Source: Hericium rajendrae (lineage: Eukaryota; Basidiomycota; Agaricomycetes; Russulales; Hericiaceae). Taken from it: DNA of 64,000 nucleotides. The position numbers and the translations under genes are program-made. The stretch lies in contig CM065884.1 in NCBI GenBank assembly GCA_033439255.1, forward strand, positions 3,086,320 through 3,150,319, written 5' to 3'. The notes under the pieces are model-generated. The model did no database searches. It was not told the origin of the DNA and worked only from the letters and a program-made list of their open reading frames with translations. Below, piece by piece: positions 45,028 through 57,410 of this stretch; the stretch's first letter is position 1, and each line of letters opens with the position of its first letter.

Positions 45028-46753
45028 ATGCGAGGCAAAGCATTCGCGAGCCCGTCCATGGCTCTCCATATCGCCAGGCGGTCTGCTGTCCCCCGTCTGT
45101 GGGCTGCGTCTCGTCCACAGCTCTATCGCACATGTCCTCCTCGTACTTGCAGGACCTTTCTCTCTCTTTTCAAAAGGAAACCGACCAAGCCGGAGCCACA
45201 GCCTATCCTCACCGAAGACAACCTTTTCCACCCCTTCTCCCAGTCTCCGTTCCCTGCCGTTCGTGCACGAGGAGAAGCTATCCGTACACTCGCACCGTGT
45301 CCAGTCTGCGCCTCTTCTCATGACCACGCCGACGCGCACGTCAAGGCCGAGCCACGCGCTGTCCAGTTTGAGTGCCCTGACTGCGGCTGGCCAACGCACT
45401 GCAGCGAGGAACACTGGGCAGCGGATGAAGAGCACCAAAAGTACTGCTCTAGGCTGCGAGAGGTAAACGAGGACGAGCATGACCTCAGAAGTGGCCGACG
45501 TCTTCGAGAATTCGAGTTGCCTGGTTCGTTGGCCCGATGTGTCTTCCAATATGCCCGCTAATGGCTTTCACAGGACCGCAAGACACGGAAAATGCCATTT
45601 CGTTCTCGAACTGGGATATATTCTGGTATACTCGCAATTTCCCCTCCATGGATACCGAGCGCTCGCGGAGACACGCGAGCAAGCTGCTCACCTATCCGAT
45701 CACCATCGGTTCCGTCATCCATCAGTATAGCTACCTGACATTGAGCAACCAGCGTCTTACGCCAGAAGGCAGTCGGTCCATGGCCGGTTAGTTCATTGCC
45801 CATTCACACATCTTTCCAGCTCATTGTTTGTCCATACAGCGTTACGATATACTTTGCACGGTGAGACAGGGACGCCAGAAACTGAGGAAGCAAGTGCCCA
45901 AAAACCTCAGATGCGGATCTTCGTCCTCGGTGCTCGTGCAGAGTCGTCGCTGCCTCCTCACGTCTGGGAGCAGCTCTGTCTTCTCTTCCCTGCCGCGCTC
46001 TTCCATCTCTACTTCATTGGTCCGCAGGTATCCTTGCCGAAGCCGCCCAACTCGTCGCCGACACCAAAGCCGACCACTGCTGAAGTACCGTCACCGTCCT
46101 CTGAGACGGCAAAAGAGACCGATACAGAGGCGAGCGCTGCCCAACCGGAGAAGCCCGCAGACGAAAAGCCGACTTACCTGCCCAACGTCTACGAGCCGCC
46201 AACGCCCGCGCCCATCGTCCGGCACAAGCGCGCGCGCGAATCCATCGAGCGATATGGCGTGCCGTCCTACACCGTCCCCTACACGCCCCAGCTCACCATC
46301 ACGGGCATGCAATGCAACTACGACGAAGTACACGCGCAATTCCAAGAGACCTTCGACCCGTACACGGACCTCTTCTTCCTCTTTTCGCCCGGCTTCGGCT
46401 TCCCGTCGCCCACGTCCGTCTCTGAGACGACCGGCGAGCCGCTCCTGCAAATCGCGTCGCCGACCGAGTGGGGCCCGGTGCTGCCGCTGCTGCTCGCATC
46501 GAAGTGCCCGATCTTCGTCACCGGCTTTTCGCCTGCGGACGTTGAGCGCGACGTCAAGTCCCTGGCCACCGCGCCGGGTGTGGCAGGCGAGTTCGACTGG
46601 GTCATTACGCCCGGCGAGAATGCCTTTGGGAGCGAGAAGTGGGAGGTCGCGGACTTCGATCCGCGGGTGATGGTCAAGACGAACTGGGGCGTGTGGGGCA
46701 TGCGCGGGAAGAGGCGCGATGTGCGCGAGCGGAGTGGATTTGGGTTATTCTAG
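45028..46753 (+). CDS. MSS51: Mss51-like mitochondrial translational regulator, MYND-type zinc finger
   Basis: Three exons (45028-45523, 45574-45786, 45840-46753) give 540 residues (530 from the second Met at 45058). The basic, Arg-rich N-terminus suits a mitochondrial presequence. A Cys-rich finger follows (CPVCASSHDH ... FECPDCGWPTHCSEEHW ... YCSRLREVNED). Conserved blocks are AISFSNWDIFWYTRNFPSMD, HASKLLTYPITIGS and LTPEGSRSMAALRYTLHG. In yeast, Mss51 activates COX1 mRNA translation and couples it to cytochrome oxidase assembly. A Pro/Glu-rich insert (about residues 320-380) looks lineage-specific. The gene is followed by CDC45 in the same direction. Confidence 0.88.
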
Positions 46754-46968
46754 AGTAGTGCATCTAATGTTGCGTAGTAATAGTGAATCCCCTCTTAGTC
46801 CAGCCATACGGAAAGAATTTGAAAAGAATTGTCCCAAAGAATATGGAGGTTAATGCTCAGCCACAGACGCGTCTGGTCTCGTGTTACGTCAAAGACGCGT
46901 GCAGCCAGCTCGCGTCGCGTTCAACAAACATCGTTCTCCTCCTCCCGACCGACCGCGACACTCAGGAC

Positions 46969-49435
46969 ATGGTCTTCCTCCCGCCCCCGCACCTCGCCTC
47001 CGCATCCCGCCCGTCCTACGCAGAAGCCTACGCCGACATCCTCGCCGCACACCGGCGCTCGCCCCTCACCTCCGCCTCCTCCGTCATCATCCTCGCCGCG
47101 CCCGACGTCGACGCCGTCTGCGCCGCGCGCATGCTCGCCGAGCTCTTCAAGCAGGACGACGTGATGCACCGCATCATCCCCGTCTCCGGCATCGCCGACC
47201 TCGAGCGCGTGCGCGACGAGCTCATGGCCTACAGCGAGGTGCGCACGTCTCGCATGCATGTTACGGCACGCGCTCACAGACAAAGGACGGAAGCTGCACA
47301 CGCTGGTGCTGCTCAACATGGGCGCGATCCTCGATCTCCCGTCTGCAGAGTGGTTTGGCGACTTCGCGACGAAGCTGCATGTGCATGTCATCGACTCGAG
47401 TCGGCCACAGAACTTATCCAGTTTGTTTGGCGGGGGTGAAAACGGCGAGCGCATTCTCGTCTGGGACGATGGCATGGCGGAGAATCTCGATGACGAACGT
47501 AAGGCATGGGAGGCGCTCGCGGTACGTTTACTTAAATGCCACTGGCCTGACCATGAGTATTAACGCGATTGGCAGTATGAACCCGAGCAGGACTCCGATG
47601 AAGACTCGGACGACGACGACTTGCCGAATGATGTCGAAGAGGATGAAGACGAGGAGTACGACGGAAGCAGCCATTCCGGAAAGCGGAGATCATTAGGAGA
47701 CGGCAGTCGAAGTCCGGGCAAACGAAGAAGATTAGACCAGGACGTGCGTGTCGTCCTCTTCTCCCTTGCGGAGGGTATCATTGAAGGCATGCCTAGCGAT
47801 CACCACGAATATCACGCGACCAACGCGACGAATACCATGCGCGGCTAGACAAACATTACATGACAGGTACATGGTACGGCCAGAGCGCATCGGGCACCGT
47901 CTACGTCCTCGCAACCGTCCTCGAACGCGTCGACAATGAGCTTCTCTGGTCAGTCACGTCCCTCCTCGTCCCTCACTCCACCGGTGGCTTGAACCCACCA
48001 TAGGCTGGCGATCCTCGGCCTCACATATCAATACCTCACCTGTCGAATATCGCGCGCCGAGTACGACACCTACCACTCAATATACTACGACGAAGTCTTC
48101 CGCCTGAACCCGCCGCCGCCCGCAAACGACGCGCACGGCTTCGCCGCCCTCGGCGCCGACGACCACACGCTCCGCGCGACGGACGAGCTGCGCTTCACGC
48201 TCTTCCGGCACTGGACGCTCTACGACGCGATGTTCCACTCGAGCTACGTCGCAAGCAAGCTCGGCATCTGGAAAGAGCAGGGCCGCAAGCGCCTCACGGG
48301 CCTGCTCGCGAAGATGGGGTGCGTCGCGCCTCGCCCGCATTCCCCTCCCTTCCTGACGGCGCGTGCGCAATAGCTTTTCCATCCCGCAGACACAGCAGTC
48401 CTACGCGCACATGGACATGGACCTCAAGCGCCACCTGCGCGCGAAGCTCGACGCGATCGCGCCCGAGTACGGCATGGTCGAGCTGTCGTACCCGTCGTTC
48501 GTGCGGTGCTACGGGTACCACTCGCAGCCGCTCTCCGCCGCGGACGCGGTCGAGGCGCTCAGCGCGCTGCTGAACGCGGCGACGGGCGTGCGGATGGAGG
48601 TCGAGATCGAGGGCGCGCGGAATGGCGGGGAGTGGTTTGGCGGCGCCAGGGTGTGGCAGGCGGGAGGGCGATGGAATGCGGAGAAGGTGCGGGCTGCGGA
48701 AGAGGCGGAGCACGACGCGGAAGCGGAAGCGGGTGAGGAAACGGAGGAGACGGAGGGTGTTGAGAGAAAAGACAGTGCGGAACCATGGGCAGTGAAGAAT
48801 TTCTGGGCGGCATTCGATGCGCTCGGGGAGTAAGTCGTCAATCACAGCTCCCTGTGACTTTCAACGCTGACCACCGGATGGTAGTATCATGCGTCTGCGC
48901 GAAGCGCTCTTCCTCGGGATGTCTGTCCACCGCGCCATCATCCGCACGGGCTCATCCATCATAGACAAGAACGATATCCGGCTAATGAAAGGTTATCGTG
49001 TCGTGCAGCTGAGGCAAGGACCAGATCTTGTCTTGTTCACGCATCCCGGGGTGCTTTTCCGTCTCGGTCTCTGGCTGGCGGATGCCCTCCGAGATCGCGT
49101 GGAGGGCACAAACGTCGGCCGACGCACGAAGAAGAAAAGCCTGCCGATCATTCTGGCTTGCTTGAACGAAAAGGCCAAGACTTACGTCGTCATTGGAATG
49201 AATGCGGCGCTTGACTTCGGGGATGTCAAGAAGAAGTAAGCAGCGCTGTGCATAGTTCTTTCATCGTAGGCTGACGTGCTTTGCCAGTGAGTTTGGGCTG
49301 GCCTTCCTAGATGCGAAAGAGGATTCGGGCGCTCGGACACGGCACAGTTCATTTGATACCAGTATATTGGAGGTGAACGAGGCTGACTTCGACAGGTTCA
49401 TTGCTGAGGTATACCAGAGCAAGGACAAGTATTGA
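46969..49435 (+). CDS. CDC45: DNA replication initiation factor Cdc45
   Basis: Eight exons (46969-47238, 47294-47521, 47576-47743, 47797-47948, 48004-48318, 48374-48829, 48885-49235, 49288-49435) give 695 residues. I chose ATG 46969 because MVFLPPP starts the conserved N-terminus, though the frame is open upstream to 46843. Blocks: SVIILAAPDVDAVCAARMLA (DHH-like core), LHTLVLLNMGAILDLPSAEW, an acidic DEDSDDDD loop, YMTGTWYGQSASGTVYVLAT, and AALDFGDVKKNEFGLAFLDA. Cdc45 joins MCM2-7 and GINS in the replicative helicase. An extra Glu/Ala-rich insert (about residues 505-540) looks lineage-specific. The first intron uses a weak GGAAG acceptor, chosen for frame. Confidence 0.92.
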
Positions 49436-49599
49436 TCTCATAAATATCATTATTTTGTGCGCATAGCTGTGCATATGGGTAGCATTCTATTATACGGGTG
49501 GACAGAGCATTGGTGGTTGACGTTTGACGAGCGATCGAAGTGGGACATTGCGACGACTATCCACTGAATCGCAGAAAGACAGGTAATGTTTTATATTTT

Positions 49600-51182
49600 T
49601 CATTCAATATCATGACCAAAAACCATGGGCATGCCCCTACCAAAGGACTCAGTTCAAACAAGAAGCACAGATCGATCACGGTTACTCACCCTCCGTGAGA
49701 ATGTCTAGAAAAGTAGTCGAAATCGATGTTCACTACCATTCAAATGTCAGCCGATGCATGTCTTCGAGGGGCGGTACATCATGTACCTGCGGTAGCCAGC
49801 ACAAGCTGAACCAAGATGCGGTCACTTAGATCGAGCTTGAGAACAGTATGAAAGTCTAACTCACCGCCCTCTGATCAAGAGTCAATGCTGGACTATCCAA
49901 GATAGGCGAGTAAGGGTCAAGGCTATCCGCATAAATCAGCTGAGGGTCAAAGGTGATCGCGTAGCTCCCTATAAAACAGTCAGCCATTTAGTGAAGATCT
50001 CTCCCAGAATTACTGCACCGGTATCGGTGAATATCTATCCCATCCATACCCATGTCAGTGTATATTTGCGTCTCAACTGATCCAACGTACCTCTCGTCCG
50101 AGGCCGCGCCAAGCACGATTGACTTTTGCAAGTGGTTCGCCCTGCGCACCTCGCAAAGTGAAGTCCCAAGCCCACAGACCTTCGTCGATCTCAGCGAACT
50201 GACTAAACTGTTCCTCGCGGTCTGACTCCGGCTGAGGTTCGCCAATCACCGACAACACACGATGCGATTCCCTATCATAAAATATGAACTTCTGGGATTG
50301 CCTGATTCTAAACATACTCGCCGGAGGAACAGATCATAGCGCCTTCGCCACGGATGCCATCGTTGCTGCACTTCTGCGAATGTGTCGAGGACGGGCCCGC
50401 CCTCTGGTGTATAGTCCTTGAAATCTTTGAGGCGCGAGACAAACATCCGAGAATTGATCCAATTAAATGGCCTGTATATCTTCATTCGAAATTCAAGCGT
50501 TATGGATTCATGATCTCGATTTCGTGGTCTCCAGAAATGGACTCACCCATAACACTGGTGTACCGTCACGATCCATTACTATAGCGCGAAATGGTCGATG
50601 CGTGCCGAACATTTGACGAGAAAAGAATGATAAGCCCTTATCCTCCTCCGCAATGTATCCTAATGTTTGTCCCGCCGCGTCCGCTGATTTGACATTGATG
50701 AGGCGGGATACGGCTGCCGGATGAGCAGGACTCTACTCACCTATAACATATCTGTTTGCTTGCTCCATGCCAATAAAGATATTGAGCATCTCAATTTGTC
50801 TATTGCGTAAGGTTAGCCTCGATGCCTCGTGCCTCGAGGCAACACAGCGATTTCATGCACACCTTGTCACGACCAAGGACTTGTTGTCCATGAGTAGCCG
50901 ACTCAGACCCACCTCTGGATCTCCGGAAGGAGGACGTTGACTCTCTTTCCATAAGGGAGAATCTGTTTCCGAGGATTTTGCCTCTCCTTCATATGACTCG
51001 CCGGGCTGGGGAGGAGCATTCGCGTTTCTTGGTGTAACTCGTGGTGGGGGTGTTCTGGACCGCCCACCTACAGGATTGCGATCAGGGAACCTGGAATGTG
51101 CATAGCATCTTGCATTGAATGCAATTGAAGGTCTACGGATGGCTCTCGAAGATAGCGTAGAAAGTCTGAACGTTCTGAGCAT
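49600..51182 (-). CDS. Phospholipid scramblase family protein (Aim25-like)
   Basis: A multi-exon gene from ATG at 51182 to TGA at 49600. The first exon gives MLRTFRLSTLSSRAIRRPSI, an Arg/Ser-rich presequence typical of mitochondrial import. Scramblase blocks follow: SRLLMDNKSLVVTRQIEMLN, GYIAEEDKGLSFFSRQMFGT, FRAIVMDRDGTPVL, RPFNWINSRMFV, HPWRRRYDLFLR, and near the end IFTDTGAYAITFDP and LDQRAVSLAMLVNIDFDYFS. Family members move phospholipids between leaflets or act in mitochondrial membranes. Not every exon border was resolved. Confidence 0.85.
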
Positions 51183-51426
51183 AAGTTATGTAGGCGTAGA
51201 TTAGGAGGACTAGGCGCTCATTTCAGTGCATTGGACGGCTTCCGGCTGTTGCCGAGACGCGCTGGACGAAATCTCTCTTGCGCGCGGGATGAGCAGGACG
51301 CTTGTCCCCAGCTCACGCTCAAGCGCTCACCGTAGACGGCTTCCAGCCCCATAGACACTTCTCATGCTCATCGACACCCTCTAAACGCGTACGTTCTCTA
51401 CGTATCATCTATTGACGATCCGCAAC

Positions 51427-54400
51427 ATGCATAGAACTTCGAAGAGGACCCTCTCGGTGCTCCGAAGCCGTGTCCAAGTGCGCTCTGCAGCTACAGCGGC
51501 CAAACCTGCCGTACGTGTTCACTGTTTACCTCTAGACAAGTTTGCTACATTTTCATCCAATAGCCTAGTAAATGGGCGCCTCCAGATCCAGCTCCTAGCA
51601 GTCAGCCGGCCTCCCCCAGACTCAACAAGTGGGCACGTCCTGAAGACATTGCAAGCCCCTCCGGTCAAGGGAGCTCTGGGAAATGGTCTCCGACTTCGCG
51701 TACATCTTCTACAACCTCCTTCGACACTTCGTCAGGAAAACGCGCCCGGCCGCCTCCACCCTCTAGCGATCGAAGTTTCCCAGAGCATGGTTCCCGGTCG
51801 GCAGCAAGCGGACCAGCCAAAACACGCTACGGGGAAGAAACCAGACAACCGCCTCGCAACCTTGACCGCGACGCTCCACCTCATGCAGGAATAGAGCCCG
51901 TACTCAGTGGTAGGACTCCGAGAGCGGAAATCCGGGACACCAAGCAAACACCACCCACACCTTGGTTGGCGGGCGGATATCGGGCTCCGACTCAGCGAGG
52001 ACGAGAACGGCCGGCGTCAAAATTCCCAGAACAGCCGAAGGCCGAGCGACAGTCATACCGTGACAGTGTTGTTCAGACTGGCGCGAGCGAGGAACAGCGT
52101 GGTGGTAGACGGGCGAAGGCATCCTACAAAGAACGGGGTTCTTTAGTGCAGATGCTTTCAGAGTTTGTTGGTGATTCTGGGCCAGCATATTCGTCGTCAA
52201 AATCTCGCACTGCAGCTCCCGTGACGAAAGTTATCAAGCAGAAGAAGTCGAAAGCCGAATTACGACGGCCTGCAAAGATAAACGTCTTCATTCCTTCTAC
52301 CATTTCCGTTGGTAACCTGGCCCGATTGCTAAAGGTCAGAATGGGTAAGTCAGCTTCTTATCATTCAAGTGTTAACTTGCTTATCTGCTTGGGCTTCAAG
52401 GCACCCTTCAGCGAGTGATGCGTCAAGCTGGAATGGGAGAAGAGTCGTCCTATGATCATGGTGAATATATTTATCGTCTGATGGAGGCAGTAGCTTATTT
52501 CATGACCAGTGTTAACGTCGGATTATGCCGCTCTTCTTGCGGAGGAATTCAATCGGAACCCTGTAATCAACGACGAAGCGGCGTTTGATATCTTTCCTGC
52601 GTGAGTTCTTCTCTTTTATTAGTTGTATAGTAAGTTTTGTTTAGATCGCGAGTAGCCCTCCCCATCCCGACCCTTCCACGCTTCCGTCACGCCCTCCCAT
52701 TGTCACCATAATGGGCCACGTCGATCACGGCAAAACTACACTTTTAGACAAGCTTCGTTCCACATCAGTCGCTTCCGGCGAGGCAGGTGGAATCACACAG
52801 CATATCGGTGCCTTCTCCGTTTCCGTGCCGAACAGTTCCGGCAGTGGCGAGACTCGATCTATCACCTTCCTAGATACCCCAGGTCACGCTGCATTCTCGG
52901 CTATGCGGGCCAGAGGAGCTAGTGTCACGGACATTGTTGTTCTTGTGGTGGCAGCTGATGACGGTGTCAAGCCACAAACCAAGGAGGTCATCGAACTCTT
53001 CAAGAAGGACGAGGCGAATGTGCAGCTTGTTGTCGCGATCAATAAAGTTGACAAGCCTGGTGTTGATATCGTAAGCTCTTCTATTTGCTAGTGGAATAGC
53101 GTCTCATCTTGTTCACAGGAGAAAGTCCATCACTCCCTGCTCGTGGAAGACGTGCATCTGGAGGCCATTGGTGGTGATATACCTTCGGTTGAGGTTTCTG
53201 GACTCACTGGCCAAGGCCTCGATCAGCTTGTTGAGACTATCTCGGCCGTGGCCGAGATGCAGGATTTGCGTGCCGAACGCGAAGGCAATGTGGAGGGACA
53301 TGTGCTAGAGTCTCAAGTGCAGAAAGGTCTTGGGTTCGTATATACAATGTCCATCGTTGAGAGTCATTGCTCATGGAACCATCTTCATAGGCCTGTTGCC
53401 ACCGTCTTGATCAGCCGAGGTTGTCTCAAGCCCGGCACACACATCATCTGTGGTACGACCTTTGCCAAGGTTCGCGTGATGAATGACGCCGCCGGACAAT
53501 CTGTGAAAGTTGCCTATCCTGGGATGGCGGTCACCGTGTCTGGTTGGAAAGAACTGCCCAAGGCCGGCGACGAGGTCCTCCAGGGCTCGGAGCAAGACGT
53601 GAAGAAAGCCGTCGTTAATCGCGAACGCAAAGCAGAGGAAGACGCGCTTCTTACCGATGTGGAGGCCATCAATTCTCAACGTCGGCTGGACCGAGAGCAA
53701 CGAGAATTGGAAGTTCAGGCCGCTGCTCAAGGGACGACTGTTCAAGTGGAGCATACTGCCGACGATGGTCCGAAGGAGTTGCGCCTGGTGATCAAAGGCG
53801 ACGTGAGTGGCAGCGTGGAAGCGCTCGTCGGTGCACTGGAAGGCATTGGAAACAAGCTTGCTCGCGTCAAGATTGTGTCAACAGGCGTCGGCGAAGTCAC
53901 AGAATCTGATGTTCTCAGAGCCAAAGCCGCAGAAGGTAATTGACACTGTCAAACTTGGCCTTACTTCCGCTCACCGAATTTCGACGCTATTTTGCAGGCA
54001 TGATCATTGCATTCTCGGTCCCTGTTCCTCGGCCAAGCGCATCCGCTGCTGGCTCCAGCAACGTACCCATCTTCTCATCGTCCATCATTTACAAAGTCAT
54101 GGACGAAGTCACGGAGCGTGTGACCGCTCTGTTACCCACTGAATATGACAGGCGGGTTGTTGCGGAGGCCACAGTGCTTCAGCTCTTCGACATCCAACTG
54201 GGCAATAAGCGTTTCAAGAAGGTCGCTGGCAGCCGTATCACGAACGGTATCTTGCAGAAGAGCAAGCCGGTGCAGGTTGTGCGGGCAGGTGCTGTTGTAT
54301 ATAAAGGTATTTTACTACAGTATTATCTATGGCTTCTCTGGATACTCATACATCGTGCTCAGGACATCTCGATACCTTCAGGCATCTTAAGAAGGACCTT

Positions 54401-54517
54401 ACGGAAGCATCTAAGGGTTTGGAGTGTGGTATTAGCATTCAGGGCTTCCAAGATCTTCGGGAAGGAGACACGATACAGGGTTACGAGAATGTCGAAAAGC
54501 CGAAAGTCCTGTACTAG
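51427..54517 (+). CDS. IFM1: Mitochondrial translation initiation factor IF-2
   Basis: A multi-exon gene from ATG at 51427 to TAG at 54517. A basic N-terminal presequence and a long low-complexity, Arg-rich linker precede [20 protein letters not shown], the IF-2 N-domain. The GTPase core is complete: [19 protein letters not shown] (G1), [18 protein letters not shown] (G3) and [10 protein letters not shown] (G4). Domain II ([20 protein letters not shown]) and the C-terminal [19 protein letters not shown] and [15 protein letters not shown] follow. It brings initiator tRNA to the mitochondrial ribosome. It converges with the CHORD gene, 149 bp away. Confidence 0.92.
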
Positions 54518-54666
54518 ATTTATGCATCCCGCTCTGATGCAGATGCAGGCTTGTCAACATCCTTCATCGACATGTCGGCATCCTTACGGCCCATAATTAG
54601 ACACTTATGTCGTAAAATATGATGATCTAATTGCATTGCTTCACAACTCGTACCTACATCGAGCAT

Positions 54667-56092
54667 TTATGCAGGTCTCTTACTATTGTTCTCTCCGTCG
54701 AGTACGAGCTCTTTTGCACCGATTGTCCCTGTCCGACCGCCCACTCCAAACGTCAAGCTGATATTTCCGAGATCACGATCTGTCCGCTCCAGCAGCGTCC
54801 AACTTCGTCCGTCCAGTTTCTTTAGATTGAGCTCGATCTAGAAAGTGGTTTTAAAGGGTTATGTATCGAGTATGTAGGAACTGCTTACCTTGGTACCATA
54901 GTACTTGAAGGTGGATGTCAAGGCATTAATCGGACCGAACAAATCGAGCGACCGCTTAAACCGTTTGGCCCCTGGAAGGACGACGTCTAAGTGTACCTAG
55001 AAAACACGAATGAGCATTTGTTATAATAGAACGCCATAAAGGAGCCATACCCGATTCTCTTCAAAGGTCACAGAACTGCGCTCTTGATCAGCTTGTTTCG
55101 CAAAGACAGTCACATGTACAGCATTCGGGGTCTGGTAATGATCAATCCTGCAAGTTGTAAGCTCCTCAGCGGCCTTGACATGTGCATCAGCGGCTATGTT
55201 GTTACGGAGGGACGCAGGAAGACAAACCGAATCTCCCTTGGACTTCGGCACGAAAACGTGCCGGCCTTGCTTGCACCCCTCAATCTTGAGGAATTCATCA
55301 AATTCAAGGACACGCCGCTTGCAGCACAAGTATCCCTGCGTAATTGAGAGAAGGATTCATGATCACGATAATCAACGAGGTGAACCAACCTTACTGCCCT
55401 CATGGAATATGGGCTTCAAGTATTATCAGACCTTGCTCATTAGCATCTGGTATATGCATATAGCTTACCTTTCCAGGGTGATACGTGCAGATAGTGCCTG
55501 GTCCGTCGCCCTTCCGGTTTTCCTCGTCGCTCACGTACAGGGTGTTACAACCGCTATGCCGACATTTCGTGCCAGGAGCAACCGGAGCGTCTAAGTCATC
55601 CTCTTCCTCAGCAGGAGGCGGAGGCGGCACTGCCGGTCTTGACACTGCCTGGACAGATGTTTTCCCGGTCGCAGCGGCAGCCGGCAGCGAACTGTAAGAC
55701 TCTTTGCCGTCCTCCGTCCGTGTCAATTTGACATTCTCATTCTGGCTCGAAGTGGACGGAGCTGGTTTTGGAGCGGCAATTTCCGCCGAGTGAGGTCCTC
55801 TAATACATCCCTGCAGCAAAAGTAAGCATTTGGAAGTGGAGGGACGATGATATGACCCACGGGGATCTTCATGAACTCGTCGAACTCCAGGACGGGTTTA
55901 TTAACAGTGTCGCAGCAGGACCAAGACTTCAAGCCTTCATGAAAGACCTTCGCGGTGGTATTGTTGAGCTCTGTGCTATACCTTTGACGGAGGTACACGT
56001 ACCGGTGCACCTGGATGATAAACGCAGCTATTGTCCTCATTTTGTGAGGGGTCAAACTCTTGACCACATCCTTTGTGTGAGCACCGAGGCAT
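54667..56092 (-). CDS. CHORD-CS protein (CHORDC1/Rar1-like co-chaperone)
   Basis: A multi-exon gene from ATG at 56092 to TAA at 54667. CHORD I starts at residue 4 ([11 protein letters not shown] ... CVYHPGAP, then [27 protein letters not shown]). A Pro/Ser-rich linker follows, then CHORD II ([16 protein letters not shown] ... [25 protein letters not shown]). The C-terminus is a CS domain ([51 protein letters not shown]). Such proteins bind zinc and work with Hsp90 and Sgt1. The small exon carrying CVYHPGAP ends at a GTACGT donor. Confidence 0.9.
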
Positions 56093-57410
56093 GGTCCGGA
56101 GATGAGAAATGTCGCGCAGGCCGAATATTAGATGCAGAGAACCCAATAGAACGTGCAGCGATAGATGGGCTACGACGCGAAAAGATGTATATGGACTTTA
56201 GGTCAGTAACAAGTGGAAGACTCGGAGGTCGTTGTCGATGAGCGCGATTGCTCTTTCGCCGGACAGTGGAAGCGCCGGCCCCTCGGCCATAGCCGAGCCG
56301 TAGCTACTCTCGATTTCTGGAAGGCAGTCGAACTGGACGGAATATTAACACCAAAGCTTTGCCAAAGCTCGACACGGCTTATGCTCTGTGATGCGGCCAT
56401 GGCGAGTATCATAGAATGAGAACATATTCAAGGTAATAGACGATGATTATATGGGAGCTTATGAATGCCAGTAGCATTTCGAGCGCATCTACAGTGTACG
56501 GAAAGAAGCAAGAAGGCACAAGACAATGTTAGTTGAACTTTTCGAGGAATGAAGTGCGTAGACTTCAAAACATGATAGTCTCTTGATCCCGCCTATTACG
56601 AGACGAGATAGGAAACACGGAGGAATCACAGTCGTGCAACACAGATGACGCGCATAGTGTAGCAGGAACATATTTCAAATGGATACGGGACATTGAACAG
56701 CAGAAGCAGACGAGGCGTAAGATATACTGTATGTGTAGTGATTCTGAACCCAGGCCCAGTTGGATATCCACTGACCTTCGTCTCCATAACTTGGTGCAAT
56801 AGGTCCCGGTTATAGGATCCACCGGCTGGCCGGCGCAGTGCGGCAAGTGCAACAGCTGGGTGCAGTGCGAACCATTCTGTGAAAGCACAAAAGCTGTGAG
56901 ATAGTCAACCCCGTGAACGTGCGCTCAGAGATCTCGACTTGAATGGAAGCGCAATGGCATGAAGCGCTGAGATGTGCTCACGATCGTCTTGTGTGTCCAC
57001 ACGGTGCCTGCAGTGTCGTCCAACTGCACGAGATCCATCGATGTAACGAAGCCCTTCGTGGATGGCTCACTAAGTCTCCGCGCGATTGCTGACTGGGGCA
57101 GACCCGCGGAAATGCGTTTTCCCGCATCAATGACCATTCAAACATCGGACGATGCAATCGGTGAGCGAGTCTGGCCAAAACCGGCTATCCACGCTGAAAT
57201 CGCTCGTCTTGTGGTCAACAGATCGCAGGAGGCAGCTCGCGTCCGCACTATCTGCCCAGCACAGAAGAGCGCCGCATTAGTATCGATAGCGTCGTCGAGG
57301 ACATCTAAAACTCAGAAGACAGGAAATGACGCGAAGCACCTGGTGGGTATCCTTGTTGCTTCGACCTCTACATATCACATCCTCTTTCATCAATACAGCT
57401 CGGTATTGAG
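56093..57410. other. 1.3-kb stretch with no supported gene
   Basis: Long open frames exist on both strands but I recognise no product. On the minus strand, 57306-56935 reads as one frame with a single TGA near 57138 (DVLDDAIDTNAALFCAGQIV ... GKRISAGLPQSAIARRLSEP), and another piece lies at 56880-56780. On the plus strand a 228-codon frame (56974-57660) overlaps the carrier gene antisense. It could be a decayed gene or an unrecognised multi-exon gene. Confidence 0.35.
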
